Assembly (NCBI RefSeq): GCF_020080835.1
Contig: NC_058166.1
Span: forward strand, 16,951,043 to 17,015,042
DNA length: 64,000 nucleotides
Direction: 5' to 3'
Source: Cotesia glomerata
Taxonomy: Eukaryota > Arthropoda > Insecta > Hymenoptera > Braconidae
The notes below the pieces were generated by a model. The model was not told the DNA's origin. It ran no database searches and worked only from the letters and a program-made list of their open reading frames with translations. Below, in pieces: positions 1-41,582 of this stretch (within the stretch, counting starts at the first letter, position 1; the number at the start of each line of letters is the position of its first letter). The position numbers and the translations under genes were made by a program.

Positions 1-388
1 GAATACACTCCATCCGCGGTTAATAATTAAACATTAAAACTAATCAAGTGGATTTCAACAACAATTTTGTTTTATTTCTTCTTCTTTTTTTTATTCATAC
101 ATCATACAGTTCATGACTAGAAAGTGCTGACACTAGATATTGTAACATCGCACTCAACTCGACTCTTATGGTCTTTAATATCACTTGTGTATAAATTTTC
201 TTCATAAATTGCCTGTTTAATATTCTTAGTATCAAATAAACAATCTTGGAAAAAAAAAGTTCTATTTATATTAATTGATAGTTATAAAATGGTTTTCATT
301 TTAAATCTCTTGATTTTAGAGAAAAATATTTTAAATAAAAGTTGTAGAGAATTGAATTTTTATAATATTGATCATAAGATCAATATTA
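1..388. other. mam intron, no recognised feature
   Basis: AT-rich sequence upstream of the first repeat. No open frame, tRNA or repeat terminus was recognised. It lies 5' of an internal mam exon, so it is taken as intron. Confidence 0.5.
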
Positions 389-985
389 GGTAGATTTCGT
401 AGAAATCTATCTATTGCATTGGCCCTTGTGTCGGAATTCACCCGGAATTTTGTCATTTTATCTCTTATGTAGTCGAGTAAGGCTCGAAATTAGCATTGGT
501 TCAAAAGTTTATATATTTATCTAATATAACGCGGCTTGTGAACACGATAGCGTCTACAATTCTCAACGGATTTAGATGAAATTTGGTACAAATATTCTTT
601 GGGTAATTACCTTGAATGAGTTCGAAGATGAGCAAAATCAATCAATTAGTTTAGAAATGGCGACCATTTAAAATTTTCAAAATAGTGAAAATCACGTTTT
701 CGGTCACTCTATTGATGTATAACTTTTGATTGAACAGAGATAGCTAATTTTTGATAAATTCATGTGATAGCTCATGAAATCAGTTTTAATTTGACGCATA
801 TAACATTGACATTTTGAGAATTTTTAGTTATTTTATCCAAGTTAAGAGTGCAATTGAACCATTTTCAGGCAATGTGTAGTACAACCGACTTATGAATGTT
901 ATTCTATCGAGAATTCTTAACAGATCCTAATGAAATTTAGTATATAGATTTCTTGGACAGTTCAATATTTCAAAAGATAACCAAA
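389..985 (+). mobile_element. HINE/Helentron-like element X, copy 1 (3' truncated)
   Basis: It starts with GTAGATTTCGTAGAAATCTA, followed by the family's conserved blocks ATATAACGCGGCTTGT (about 525) and an AAGATGAGC-type motif. The same blocks recur near 6991, 41583 and 60764. The usual 3' hairpin (CCATTTCGGC/GCCGAATGG) is absent, so this copy is truncated or diverged. It ends only about 60 bp before the mam exon and may supply part of the branch-point region. Confidence 0.6.
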
Positions 986-1048
986 TTTTTCCCCTAATAA
1001 TTTCCAAATCCCAGCAAAATGTCTCTAACCAAAACCTTATTGTTCCAG

Positions 1049-30734
<29,686 letters not shown>

Positions 30735-31436
30735 AAAAATTTAACCTAGTCAAGGTTAAATATATTTACAATTTATGTGGAACAGCTGTTTAATAATTGA
30801 TTTGTTATCAATAATATCCAGCTGTTGATATCCACATAATACAACTAGGCAATCACATTTTAGTCAATTTACTTATTATTATTTTTATTATTATTATTAT
30901 TAATATAATTATTGTTTGATAGAAATTAACATATTAAGAGAGTCTAAGAAGAGAGTAAAAGCAATCCGATCAACACTTGATCACTATTTGTTGGCTGCTT
31001 TCTCTCTCTTTAATAATCTCACTCTCAGTCTCTCACTCTCTATCTGGCATCTGAGTGCTCTTGTCGACGACACAAGTGTACCTTCGACGAGCACTCTGTT
31101 TATGCAATTTAATTTTTTTTAGTTTTCATTTTTCGATACTTTACCTACCTCGGTTACACTCCAGTAGCCTTGAATAGGATCGTACGGAAATAATTATTGT
31201 AATCATTACAATTACAAACATATTATATATGTATGACAAGGTTGAATTAATATTATCAAGTTAAATTGGATTATTATTTTTATTATTAATATTATTAATC
31301 TATTTAAAAGTTCAATATTAATTAAAATACTGGTGATGATTACATTAGGGGCATTCTTGGGCAGTATCCACTTTTTTAATATTTCACTTTCATAAAAATT
31401 TAATTAATTTAAAAAATAAAATAAATTTTATTTGAA
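30735..31436 (+). other. mam: mam 3' UTR, proximal part
   Basis: Directly follows the mam stop. Begins with two hairpins (30740-30760 and 30773-30839). The polyadenylation site is not certain; AATAAA-like signals are frequent in this AT-rich DNA. Confidence 0.5.
30740..30839 (+). promoter_or_regulatory. Paired hairpins just after the mam stop codon
   Basis: Hairpin 1 has arms TTTAACCT/AGGTTAAA and a 5-nt loop. Hairpin 2 has three stacked helices: TTATGTGG/CCACATAA, ACAGCTG/CAGCTGT and ATTGAT/ATCAAT around TTGTT. Seen directly; function unknown. Confidence 0.45.
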
Positions 31437-31848
31437 TTAGCAACCTTGCAGTCACTACGTGACTGCCATGACTTGTGAATTAAAAAAATTAGAATTTTCC
31501 TTTTTTGAATAATGACTTTTGTTAAATTGCACTGTAGTTTCTTAATTATTGACTTTTTTAAAGATATAAGCTCATCCTGATGGTACACTCATCAAGAGCT
31601 TTCATTTGAGTACCCACATGCATTTTTATATATTTTTCATATATTCATATATATAAATATATAAAATATATGAAAAATTGATGTGGGTACTCAAATGAAA
31701 GGTCTCGATGAGTATAACATCGGGATGAGCTTATATCTTTAAAAATGTCAATATTTCACAAGATACAAGGTCATTTCTTAATTATGTATCTAGAGATAAA
31801 GCATTTTCGAATGAACCAAAATTTTTCTTATTCTCTTAATAATATAGA
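31437..31848 (-). mobile_element. Non-autonomous Helitron, copy F (single unit)
   Basis: The shortest copy with both termini. TTAG plus a hairpin GCAGTCACTACGTGACTGC at 31437, and the TCTATATTATTAAGAG end at 31848. It holds just one palindromic unit, so it displays the minimal element. Confidence 0.8.
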
Positions 31849-32090
31849 TTATAAATTAATTATGATGGCGTAATATTAAAAAAGTGGCAAGTCTAAAAAT
31901 AACCTGACTATAAATAAATTTTTAATTTAAATTGTCAATTAACCAATAGAAAAATTTAAATTAAAAAAAAATGATTTTTAATATTAATTACTGTCAATAA
32001 TTGAAGGATCTATACGTTAATTCCGAATAGTTAATAAAAAATCAATAGACAAATCAATATCCTTCTTTGACATTTAAATAGATATTATTA

Positions 32091-32156
<66 letters not shown>

Positions 32157-32556
32157 CAGATAGCCGAGCTTTTTATTATGCAGATCTACATGTAATAATC
32201 ATGTGACGGTTCGGTGTGCCGTTTAATTAAAGTTATAATTGTAAATAGTACTATGTTTTTAAGATGTTAGTGTATTTAGCAGACGGTGATGTAAAACGGG
32301 CTTTCTAAAAATGTATTTATATTTATAAATTATTTTATAAATTTTATAACTTAAATAGTTTATTTTAATTCGGTAATTATTTACAAGCGGGGTCAAAATT
32401 ATTTTTTGTCATATTTAGATAAAAAATTAACAATTTTTTAATTTTTTTTTATTCTGTAATATCAAAAAATTATTTTGAATACTTTTTTGCCTTCAAAAGT
32501 TAGAAAAAATTTTTACTCATGCTTTTGGATAAAATTTCTATTTTTTTTTTTAAATA
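31849..32556. other. Region downstream of mam, possible distal 3' UTR
   Basis: AT-rich, with a TA microsatellite at 32090-32155 and a unique patch at 32160-32300. No gene was recognised. Confidence 0.4.
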
Positions 32557-32820
32557 CGCGGAAAGAACAAGATGGCACTGGATATTATCCCAGATTATAC
32601 TCAGTGATATCTCAGATGAAAAAAAATTTCAAATTGTAGCTAAAAAAATCCAGATTGTACTGCGTGATATCTGGACTATACTCATTATTATCTGGATTAT
32701 AATCATTATAATCTGGATTATACTCTTTATAATCTGGATTATACTAGCTACTATCTAAAATTTTTTTTCTTTCAGTATAATCTAAGATGATATCCAGTGT
32801 CATCTTGTTATTTCCTGTAC
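32557..32820. mobile_element. Palindromic MITE with ATCTGGATTATA units
   Basis: Inverted ends GGAAAGAACAAGATG (32561) and CATCTTGTTATTTCC (to about 32816), with inner CACTGGATATTATC and GATGATATCCAGTG. The middle repeats ATCTGGATTATACTC. A short + frame of Ile-Trp repeats here is a by-product. Confidence 0.55.
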
Positions 32821-34109
32821 TTAAAAAGACCGAAAAATTTTTTTTAAAAATTTGAATATCAGAATTTTCTAAAAAATTTATAAAATTTTTTTTTTAAATT
32901 GTAGTAATCAATTTTTTTTTTCAAGTGTTCATTTTTTAATGTATTTAAAAAAAAAATATATATCAAAGTTTTCAAAAAAAAAAAATTAAAATTAAAATGA
33001 TGACCCCACTTGTAAAAAATTACCTTTAATTCATAAATAAAACTCGTATAAAAAAAATGTCTAAATTAAATCAACAAAATTTTTTTTGATAATTTAACAG
33101 TATATTTAAATTTTTTATCACGAGTTTAGGAAAAAGTATTATATATTATTATAGTATTGAATGTTTTGTATTATAAAAATAAAAAAAAAAGAGATGACAT
33201 AATATAAAAAATCGGGTAATATTTATTAATAAAAAATATCAATAGTATACTTTTTAGAAAGCCTATTTTTCGTTACTCTCCTCTATGTACATTTATACAT
33301 AGTCTATGTGAAAGGTTTGCAAAGAGTTGATTATAAATATAGATATATAAATATATATATGTATATGTCACGGTGATAAAGCCCATTTAGCAATTCCAGG
33401 CATATTTATTGATGCTCTCATTGCGATATCGCGTTGTATAACTAAATACAAAACGCATAATAACTATATTGACGTACGGGCAGCTTCCGTTCTCGGCATA
33501 ACCAACTAAACTGTATTCTTCCTTTATGCAGCTTCGAAAAAGGTTAACTCAAAAATATTTAAATTATAAATAAATAAATAAATACATTAATAATAATTAA
33601 TAGTGTACGATACGTAGTCTTTGTTAAGTAAATAAGTTGCCTTCAAATAGACACACAGGTCTTTTATTAAATTAATTTAACTGACAATTTACAATTATCA
33701 TAAATAATAAATAATAACTCTCCATGGTACGTTGGTTAATTCAAATTATTTATAATTTTATCAAAATAGTTACAATTAAATATGGGTTGTTTTATATTAT
33801 ATATTTATTCAGCTTTAATCTATTGAGAAATTTAATATCTCTTCAATAATTTAAACATTACTTCCGATTTTAATACATTCCATAAATATCAATAGGTTTT
33901 TATTTTGTTTTTTTTTTTTTTTTTTTACGTTAATAGACCGCATAATTATATAAAATGATCAATTGTTATTGTCTATGTCTATTTATATTTTAATTTCATT
34001 GTCTCGTGTCGATTATATCTGAATCGAAGCTACCCAAGTAGATAATTCGAATTAAACGAGGTCATTTAATAGTTTTTTTTTATTTTTCTAAATTTTAAAT
34101 TTATAATTA
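32821..34109. other. Intergenic, no recognised gene
   Basis: AT-rich. A patch of balanced composition at 33370-33560 stands out but shows no ORF or repeat border; it could belong to a long mam 3' UTR. Confidence 0.35.
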
Positions 34110-35850
34110 GTTTAAATAATTGAAAATTAAAATTTTAAAAATTTATTTTAGCGCACACTTAAATTGATTTTTGTTAAAAAAAAAATTTTAAATAATTAAA
34201 AATTGATTTTTTAAATAATTAAAAATAAATTTTTTTAAATAATTAAGAATTGATTTTTTTAAAAAGTTTAAAATTCATTTTTTTTGACAGTTAAAAACTG
34301 ATTGTTTATTATTAAGAATTGATTTTTTTAAATAATTGAAAATTGATTTTTTAAATAATTAAAAAATTAATTTTTTAAATAATTAAAAATAGATTTTTTA
34401 AATTAATTATTAATTAATAATTAATTTTTTCAAGTAATTAAAAATTGATTTTTTTAATAATTAAAAATTAATTTTTTAAAATAATTAATTGATTTTTTAA
34501 ATACTTAACAATTAATTTTTTACATAATTAACAATTAATTTTTTGAAATAATTAAAAACTAATTTTTAAATAATTGAAAATTAAAATTTTAAAAATTTAT
34601 TTTAGCGCACACTTAAATTGATTTTTGTTAAAAAAAATTTTAAATAATTAAAATTGATTTTTGAATAATTAAAAATAAATTTTTTAAATAATTAAGAATT
34701 GATTTTTTAAATAGTTTAAAATTAATTTTTGACAATTAAAAACTGATTGTTTATTATTAAGAATTGATTTTTAAATAATTGAAAATTGATTTTTAAATAA
34801 TTAAAAAATTATTTTTTTAAATATTTAAAAATAGATTTTTTAAATTAATTATTAATTAATAATTAATTTTTTCAAGTAATTAAAAATTGATTTTTTTAAT
34901 AATTAAAAATTAATTTTTTAAAATAATTAATTGATTTTTTAAATACTTAACAATTAATTTTTTACATAATTAACAATTAATTTTTTGAAATAATTAAAAA
35001 CTAATTTTTAAATAATTGAAAATTAAAATTTTAAAAATTTATTTTAGCGCACACTTAAATTGATTTTTGTTAAAAAAAAAATTTTAAATAATTAAAAATT
35101 GATTTTTTGAATAATTAAAAATAAATTTTTTTAAATAATTAAGAATTGATTTTTTTAAATAGTTTAAAATTAATTTTTTTTGACAATTAAAAACTGATTG
35201 TTTATTATTAAGAATTGATTTTTTTAAATAATTGAAAATTGATTTTTTAAATAATTAAAAAATTAATTTTTTAAATAATTAAAAATTGATTTTTTCAATT
35301 AATTATTAATTAATAATTAATTTTTTCAAGTAATTAAAAATTGATTTTTTTAATAATTAAAAATTAATTTTTTAAAATAATTAATTGATTTTTTAAATAC
35401 TTAACAATTAATTTTTTACATAATTAACAATTAATTTTTTGAAATAATTAAAAACTAATTTTTAAATAATTGAAAATTAATTTTTTTAAATAATTAAAAA
35501 TTAATTTTTTTAAATAATTAAAAAATTAATTTTTTTTAAACAATTAAAAATTGATTTTTTAAATTATTAAGAATTGATTTTTTTAAATAATTGAAAATTG
35601 ATTTTTTAAATAATTAAAAAACTAATTTTTTTAAATAATTAAGAATTGATTTTTTTAAACAATTAAAAATTGATTTTTTAAATTATTAAGAATTGATTTG
35701 TTTAAATAGTTAAAAATTGATTTTTTAAATAATTAAAAAATTAATTTTTTTCAGTACTTAAAAATGAATTTTTTTAAATAATTAAAAATTGATTTTTTGA
35801 AAAAATTTTTAAATAAATGAAAACTTTTTTAAATCGGGACCACTCGGAAC
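34110..35850. repeat. AT-rich higher-order satellite
   Basis: Subunits of about 22 bp, of the form AATTAAAAATTGATTTTTTA, are organised into larger repeats. The only GC landmark, TTTAGCGCACACTTAAATTG, recurs at 34151, 34604 and 35047, giving periods of 453 and 443 bp. Downstream of 35490 only the short subunit continues. Confidence 0.85.
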
Positions 35851-37129
35851 ATAAAGATAATTATTGAGACATAAGTAACTAAAATCAAAAATAAATTTAC
35901 TTTATTATTAAAATATAATGTAAAATAGAATTTTTTTTTTCAATTAAATTTAAGATTTATAAAATGTTAAACTGAAAAATAATAAAATATCTTAGATATA
36001 GGGACCAATTCTAAAGGAAAATTAAATCAAATATACAAATAATCATTTATTGAGTTTCAATTATAAGTAATAATCCGTGTTTCAATAATTATCGATATTT
36101 ATATTAGTATAAAAATGTTTTAATCGAGAATTTTAAAAATAAATATTGACACAAAATAAAAATCGCACAATTAAATGTTTAAGTTTTCAAATTGTATTAT
36201 TTATCATTTACTAACATATCTACTGAGTGAAAAATAATTGTAATTAAAAAAAAATTATTATTTTAATTTTTAAGATAAAAAAAAATTTATTTGAAAATAG
36301 CTCGAGGTGCTTTAAAGAAAATGCAGTAAAGCTTGACGCAAACTCGAATTATACAAGCGTCTGTTACGGGCTAGGGAAAGGGAATAGGATCAATATCGTG
36401 CTCGGCAGAAGACAAGTTTTACATAATAAAATAAAAAAAATTAATTAATTTAAAATTTTTAAAAAATATTCATTTAAAATGAAATTAATAAAATTAATAA
36501 AATTAATTATTTTTGATTAAAAAAAAATTTTTACTGAAGCGGTCACGAAATTTTACACTGACTATTTATTGCTGGATCAATGTTATAAAATAGATTAAAA
36601 TCTTATCAGTATTCGACAAATTTGCTATGCCATTTATTTTGTAAATACGCCAGCGTTTCTTTTTAAGAAAAGTTTTAAATCGTGCTTCTTATTATTTTAT
36701 ACTCTAACAGTTGGAAATTAATTAACTAACTCTTGTTTTTTATTGTGATATAGAATTAAATAATAAAATTAGATTAACTTTTTTCACTTACTCTGTAAAA
36801 AAATAACAATAACTTAGCGACAAAATTTTACAAACAATTTTATTATTTTACAGTCTTGAAAATTTTTAAACGTTGTTATCAATTTGGTTTTTACATGGGA
36901 CTGATATTAATAAATTTTCTGTAATTACTTTTTGAAAATTACTACAAAACCCAACGTATCATGGTATGAATTGTTGCATGAATTAGTTTTGCCGTTCAAT
37001 GAGATAAATAATTAAGTAAATAAAATAAAATATAATTATTGTCTGTAAATATCATCGTTAATATTTATGTTACTAAAATATGGATCGTAATCGGTAGCTG
37101 TTATATTAAATTTTTTATTTTATTCACGG
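35851..37129. other. Intergenic, no recognised gene
   Basis: AT-rich. A short GC-richer patch at 36300-36420 has no identifiable function. Confidence 0.35.
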
Positions 37130-37720
37130 GAAAAAATTTTTTAATGAAATTTTATTTTATGAAAGTTTTTTAATGAATTTTTATTTCATAAAAATTTGTC
37201 AAATTTTATTTTATAAAAATTTGTCAGATTTTATTTTATAAAAATTTTTTAATGAATTTTTATTTTATAAAAATTTGTCAAATTTTATTTTATAAAAATT
37301 TGTAAAATTTTATTTTATAAAAATTTGTGAAATTTTATTTTATAAAAATTTGTAAAATTTTGATTTTATAAGAATTTTTCAAATTTTGATTTTATAAAAA
37401 AATTTGTAAAATTTTCATTTTGTAAAAATTTGTGAAATTTTATTTTATAAAAATTTGTCAAATTTTGATTTTATAAAAATATGTCAAATTTTCATATAAT
37501 AAAAATTTGTCAAATTTTGATTTTTTTTTAAATATGTCAAATTTTCATATTATAAAAATTTGTCAAATTTTATTTTAAAAAAATTTTCATTTTGGAAAAA
37601 TTTGTCAGATTTTATTTTATAAAAATTTGTTAAATTATCATTTTATAAAAATTGGTCAAATTTTCACTTTATAAAAATTTTTTAATGAATTTTTATTTTA
37701 TAAAAATTTGTCAAATTTTA
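37130..37720. repeat. Tandem repeat, about 27-bp unit
   Basis: Roughly twenty variants of TTTATAAAAATTTGTCAAAT in direct tandem. Confidence 0.85.
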
Positions 37721-39112
37721 TAAAATTATTATCCGAAAAAATTGCTGTTATAAATTTTTTTTTTTTTTTAATAAAATTTCATAAAATTTTTAAAAGAATT
37801 TAATTTTGAATATTTCATAAAATTTTACAAAATTTTATTCAAATTATTTTTTGGTCTTAAATAAAATTTTATAAAAAAAATTTTTTCCTAAATGATTATT
37901 TTTAATTTAATAATTATAATTCTTATTAATTAATATTATTATTATTATTTTAATTTTTATGATTATTATTATGAATTTTTCAAAAGCGTATTATTGTTCT
38001 TTGGCTGATCTCATAAAAAAAAATTGACGTTGAATTTGTAGAGCGCTAATATAAAATAATGTGATGATTAACATTTTACCATTAATTAATAATTGATTGA
38101 TTAATAATTCAACATAGATAAATGACTCATGTTTTAGACGTGCCTATAACACATCATAATTGTTTATTAGTTTAATATTTTTTTTTCCATAACATTTGTT
38201 AATTAAAATAATTAAATGTATAATTAATAATTCAAGTACAGCGCATTCCAAAAAGTCAACTTCTTTTTTATTTAAGATTATTATTTAAAATTTTGGATTG
38301 TAAGTTTAAGTTTGAAGAGTAAATTTTTGTGGTTTTATATTAAAACAAAATTAATAATAATAACATTGTGTAATTTATCGAATTGATAAATGATAATAAA
38401 GAAAAGAATAAGTTAATTAATTATAATTATAAATAATAATATCGGATTAATCTAAGTAGATGATTAATGCACGACTGCATCGTTACATGACACGAATGCT
38501 GCGTAGCAGTAGAAATTATATTAATAAGATAATAACAATAATATTAATATTAATTTATAATTACTAATAATAACTCAAAAAATTAAATAATTTTAATGAA
38601 TTAATTTTAAGAATTAATTAAAGTTAATTATTAATACTGATCAACAAATGAGACCGATCGGAATGGTAGCGATATTTGACAACAATTTATCAATAGTATA
38701 AATTATAACACGAATGTGTTTTATTGTATGAGAGTTGAGACATTTTTTCATGTCTTTATATATTTTTATGCAAGAGTTGTAGAGTAAATATTGTTTCAAA
38801 TATATTATAAAAATAATCATTACCACAATAAACGAATTTATATGCAGTTTTTTTCTTTTTATTAAATTCCTTTAAAATTATAAATAGATTTTTTTTGTGC
38901 TTTTTTCCTTAGTAGGTTTAAGCCTATGGAGCAAGAAATTAAAATTTTTATATATTATTAGGTGGAAGGAGGAGCACTTGTGAGAGCAAAGAAAAAATTC
39001 TTACTAAAATTTATTTAAACGACCATGTGTGAGGAATATGAGATTTTGGATCTAAGTATTCCAAAAGAAACAATGGATATTCAGTATTAAATATGAAACT
39101 AGGAATTCACAT
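37721..39112. other. Intergenic, no recognised gene
   Basis: AT-rich low-complexity DNA. A - strand open frame at 38641-38826 has no recognisable features. Confidence 0.4.
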
Positions 39113-40091
39113 TGCGCGCATATGCGCGCGCTTTAATCCTAACCAATAAGGAATCAATAACCATTCTTTCGAGATTTTCGATACTAGTAAAGTACTAACT
39201 TCAGTTCAATCATTAGTTTTATATTATAGGTTAGTATATATCGTCACATAACAATCCCATAATAAAAATCCCATAATAAAATCCCATAATAAAAAAGAGA
39301 TGAAATGTATGTGGTATCAAACTATTCGTAACGTGATTGGTCGAATATATCATAAGCATGAAAATATATGCAAACTCTATAGTCAGGCGCGCGCTTGCGC
39401 GCGCAAATTCAAATTCTAGTCTCATAATAAAATTGAGATGAAATGTATGTGAAACCAATTTATTCGTGTTGTGATTGGTTGAAAATCCTAATATAAAATT
39501 GAGATGAAATGTATGTGGCATCAAACTATTCGTAACGTGATTGGTCGAATATATCATAAGCATGAAAATATATGCAAATGCTACAGTCAGGCGCGCGCTT
39601 GCGCGCGCAAATTCAAATTCTAGTCTCATAATAAAATTGAGATGAAATGTATGTGAAACCAATTTATTCGTGTTGTGATTGGTTGAAAATATTTATTCTC
39701 ATTCTGATTGGTTGAAAGTGAATATAATATTATCTCAATAAAATTGAGATGAAATGTATGTGAAACCAATTTATTCGTGATGTGATTGGTTGAAAATATT
39801 TATTCTCATTCTGATTGGTTGAAAGTGAATATAATATACATAAACTACACATAAATATACCATGACCATAAATATGAGGCGCGCGCTTGCGCGCGCAAAT
39901 TTGAATTCTAGTCCCATAATAAAATTGAGATGAAATGTATGTGAAACCAATCTATTCGTGATGTGATTGGTTGAAAATATTTATTCTCATTCTGATTGGT
40001 TGAAAGTGAATATAATATACATAAACTACACATAAATATATCATGACCATAAATATGAGGCGCGCGCTTGCGCGCGCAAATTCAATTCTAG
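39113..40091 (+). mobile_element. Tandem array of miniature Helitron-like elements
   Basis: Units begin TCTCATAATAAAATTGAG or TCCCATAATAAAA and end with GCGCGCGCTTGCGCGCGC, 11 AT-rich bases and CTAG followed by T. CTAG ends lie at 39416-39419, 39620-39623, 39908-39911 and 40088-40091; each of the first three is followed directly by the next TC start. The last unit is 180 bp. An older palindrome (GCGCGCATATGCGCGCGC) lies at 39113-39131. A 5' TC, a 3' hairpin and CTRR|T define Helitrons. Confidence 0.65.
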
Positions 40092-40282
40092 TTTGTTGTA
40101 ATTTAAGAGTTTAAAATTTAAGTTTAAGAGAATCAGTTCAAAATGTAAATACTTCCTCATACTAAATAATTCTGTAATATTTTTTTATACTTATTTTTAT
40201 GAAATTTTATGTAAATTGATTAATAGTCTAATCTGTGGACCCAATCGCAGTCAATGTATATGGAAAACAATTAAATAAATAA

Positions 40283-40347
<65 letters not shown>

Positions 40348-40963
40348 GATAGGATAAAAAGCCCAGATGATTACTTAGATGCTGTGAAGCTGTATTTAAA
40401 AGACGGAACGCTGGTCAATGTTCCGTTATTTACCGAAGGATTATTATCTGGTTATACTTTATTACACATAGCCTGTAAGGAAGCAAAGAAAAAATTAGTA
40501 TGGTTACTAATAGTCAAATATCAGGCAGAAATCAATGTGGTAGCTCAAGATAGATCCAAGCCAATTCATTGGGCTTGTTTTAATGATAGTGGCTATTACA
40601 GCATTGTAAAAATATTATTAAATTATCGAGCTGATATCAACAGTCAAATTGAAAGTGATGTCCTTCGGCAACATATGAAAAAACATAAAATGGTCCAACG
40701 ACTTTGGTAATAAAATGACAATAATAACTTATGCTATTTTAAGTAGAAAAAGTTATTTATTAAAATTACTATTATGGAAAGGAGCTAGTATGAAAATTAA
40801 AAGCCGAACCAATAAAACATTGTTCATGTACGCTTTCGAGCGTCTTGATCTAACGACCGTCAAATGGTGTGTCGCTCTGGCTAAAGCTAATAATTATACT
40901 CCAGAATATTTGAACTATCGGAATAATAGAGGATTTACTATCGCTCATTATTTACTGAATTAA
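40348..40963 (+). pseudogene. Ankyrin-repeat exon fragment, frameshifted
   Basis: An open frame starts just after an acceptor-like TTATAG (40347), with an in-frame stop at the junction, and encodes DRIKSPDDYLDAVKLYLKDG and then ankyrin repeats. Visible signatures are GYTLLHIAC, SKPIHWACFND and VKILLNYRADIN. It ends at a stop after QRLW (about 40710). The repeat series continues in another frame (FGNKMTIITYAILSRKSYLL, KLLLWKGAS) to a stop at 40961-40963, so one frameshift separates the parts near 40690-40710. No upstream exon was found. It could be a degraded gene fragment or an exon with a sequencing indel. An AATAAA lies just downstream. Confidence 0.55.
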
Positions 40964-41286
40964 GATTATATTGTGCAAATAAAAATGTAAACAACCGAAA
41001 TAAAGCGTTGCCAAATCACGGACAGGTTACTAACAGCTGATTTACAACAGTCAAATTAATTTTTGTATTTAGCTATTTTTTTTTTAATTTTAAAAATTTC
41101 AACGATTAATGCCTCATATACTATTTATTTTTACACGCTTTTTATTAGCTTCACTTGTATGTCAGTATGTCAGTATGTAACTCTCCGTGGGTAATTTGCG
41201 CGCCTGAATATTTTTGATAATCAACAAATAATAGTTTAAAAAAACTAAAAAATCACGCTGTTATAAATAAACCAAACTAAAAAGTA
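40964..41286. other. Intergenic, no recognised gene
   Basis: AT-rich. Contains a first imperfect copy of the AGTTTAAAAAAACTAAAAA repeat that forms the foldback arm downstream. Confidence 0.4.
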
Positions 41287-41406
41287 AAAAATAAATAATA
41301 GTTTAAAAAAACTAAAAACACGCTTTTTATAGAAAACCAAACTAAAAAATAGAAAATAAATTTAAATTAAGAATAGTGTTAAAAATTTCAATAAATATAA
41401 ATTAAT

Positions 41407-41582
41407 AATAGTGTAAATAAAAAAATGTATTTTATTTTAAAAAAAGCGTGGGGTGCTTTTTAAGATATTATCAAAATGATAATCACTCTACTCATATCTG
41501 TCAATAAAATATTTATAACTATTGACACCATGCACCCCACGCTTTTTTTAAAATAAAATACATTTTTTTTATTTACACTATT
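41407..41582. repeat. Long inverted repeat, about 50-bp arms
   Basis: Arms run from AATAGTGTAAAT to AAAGCGTGGGGTGC (41456), and back from GCACCCCACGCTTT (41532) to ATTTACACTATT (41582). They are nearly perfect, with a 75-bp spacer. Confidence 0.8.

Noticed and set aside
32519..32758. Small Ile/Trp-rich membrane protein
   Set aside because: The frame is created by ATCTGGATTATA repeats inside a palindromic MITE.
39231..39662. 143-residue - strand protein with internal repeats
   Set aside because: It reads through the mini-Helitron array; its repeats mirror the DNA units.
40348..40963. Bracovirus-type ankyrin (vankyrin) gene
   Set aside because: No supporting neighbours, direct-repeat junctions or clear IkB-like layout were seen. 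Only generic ankyrin repeats can be supported.
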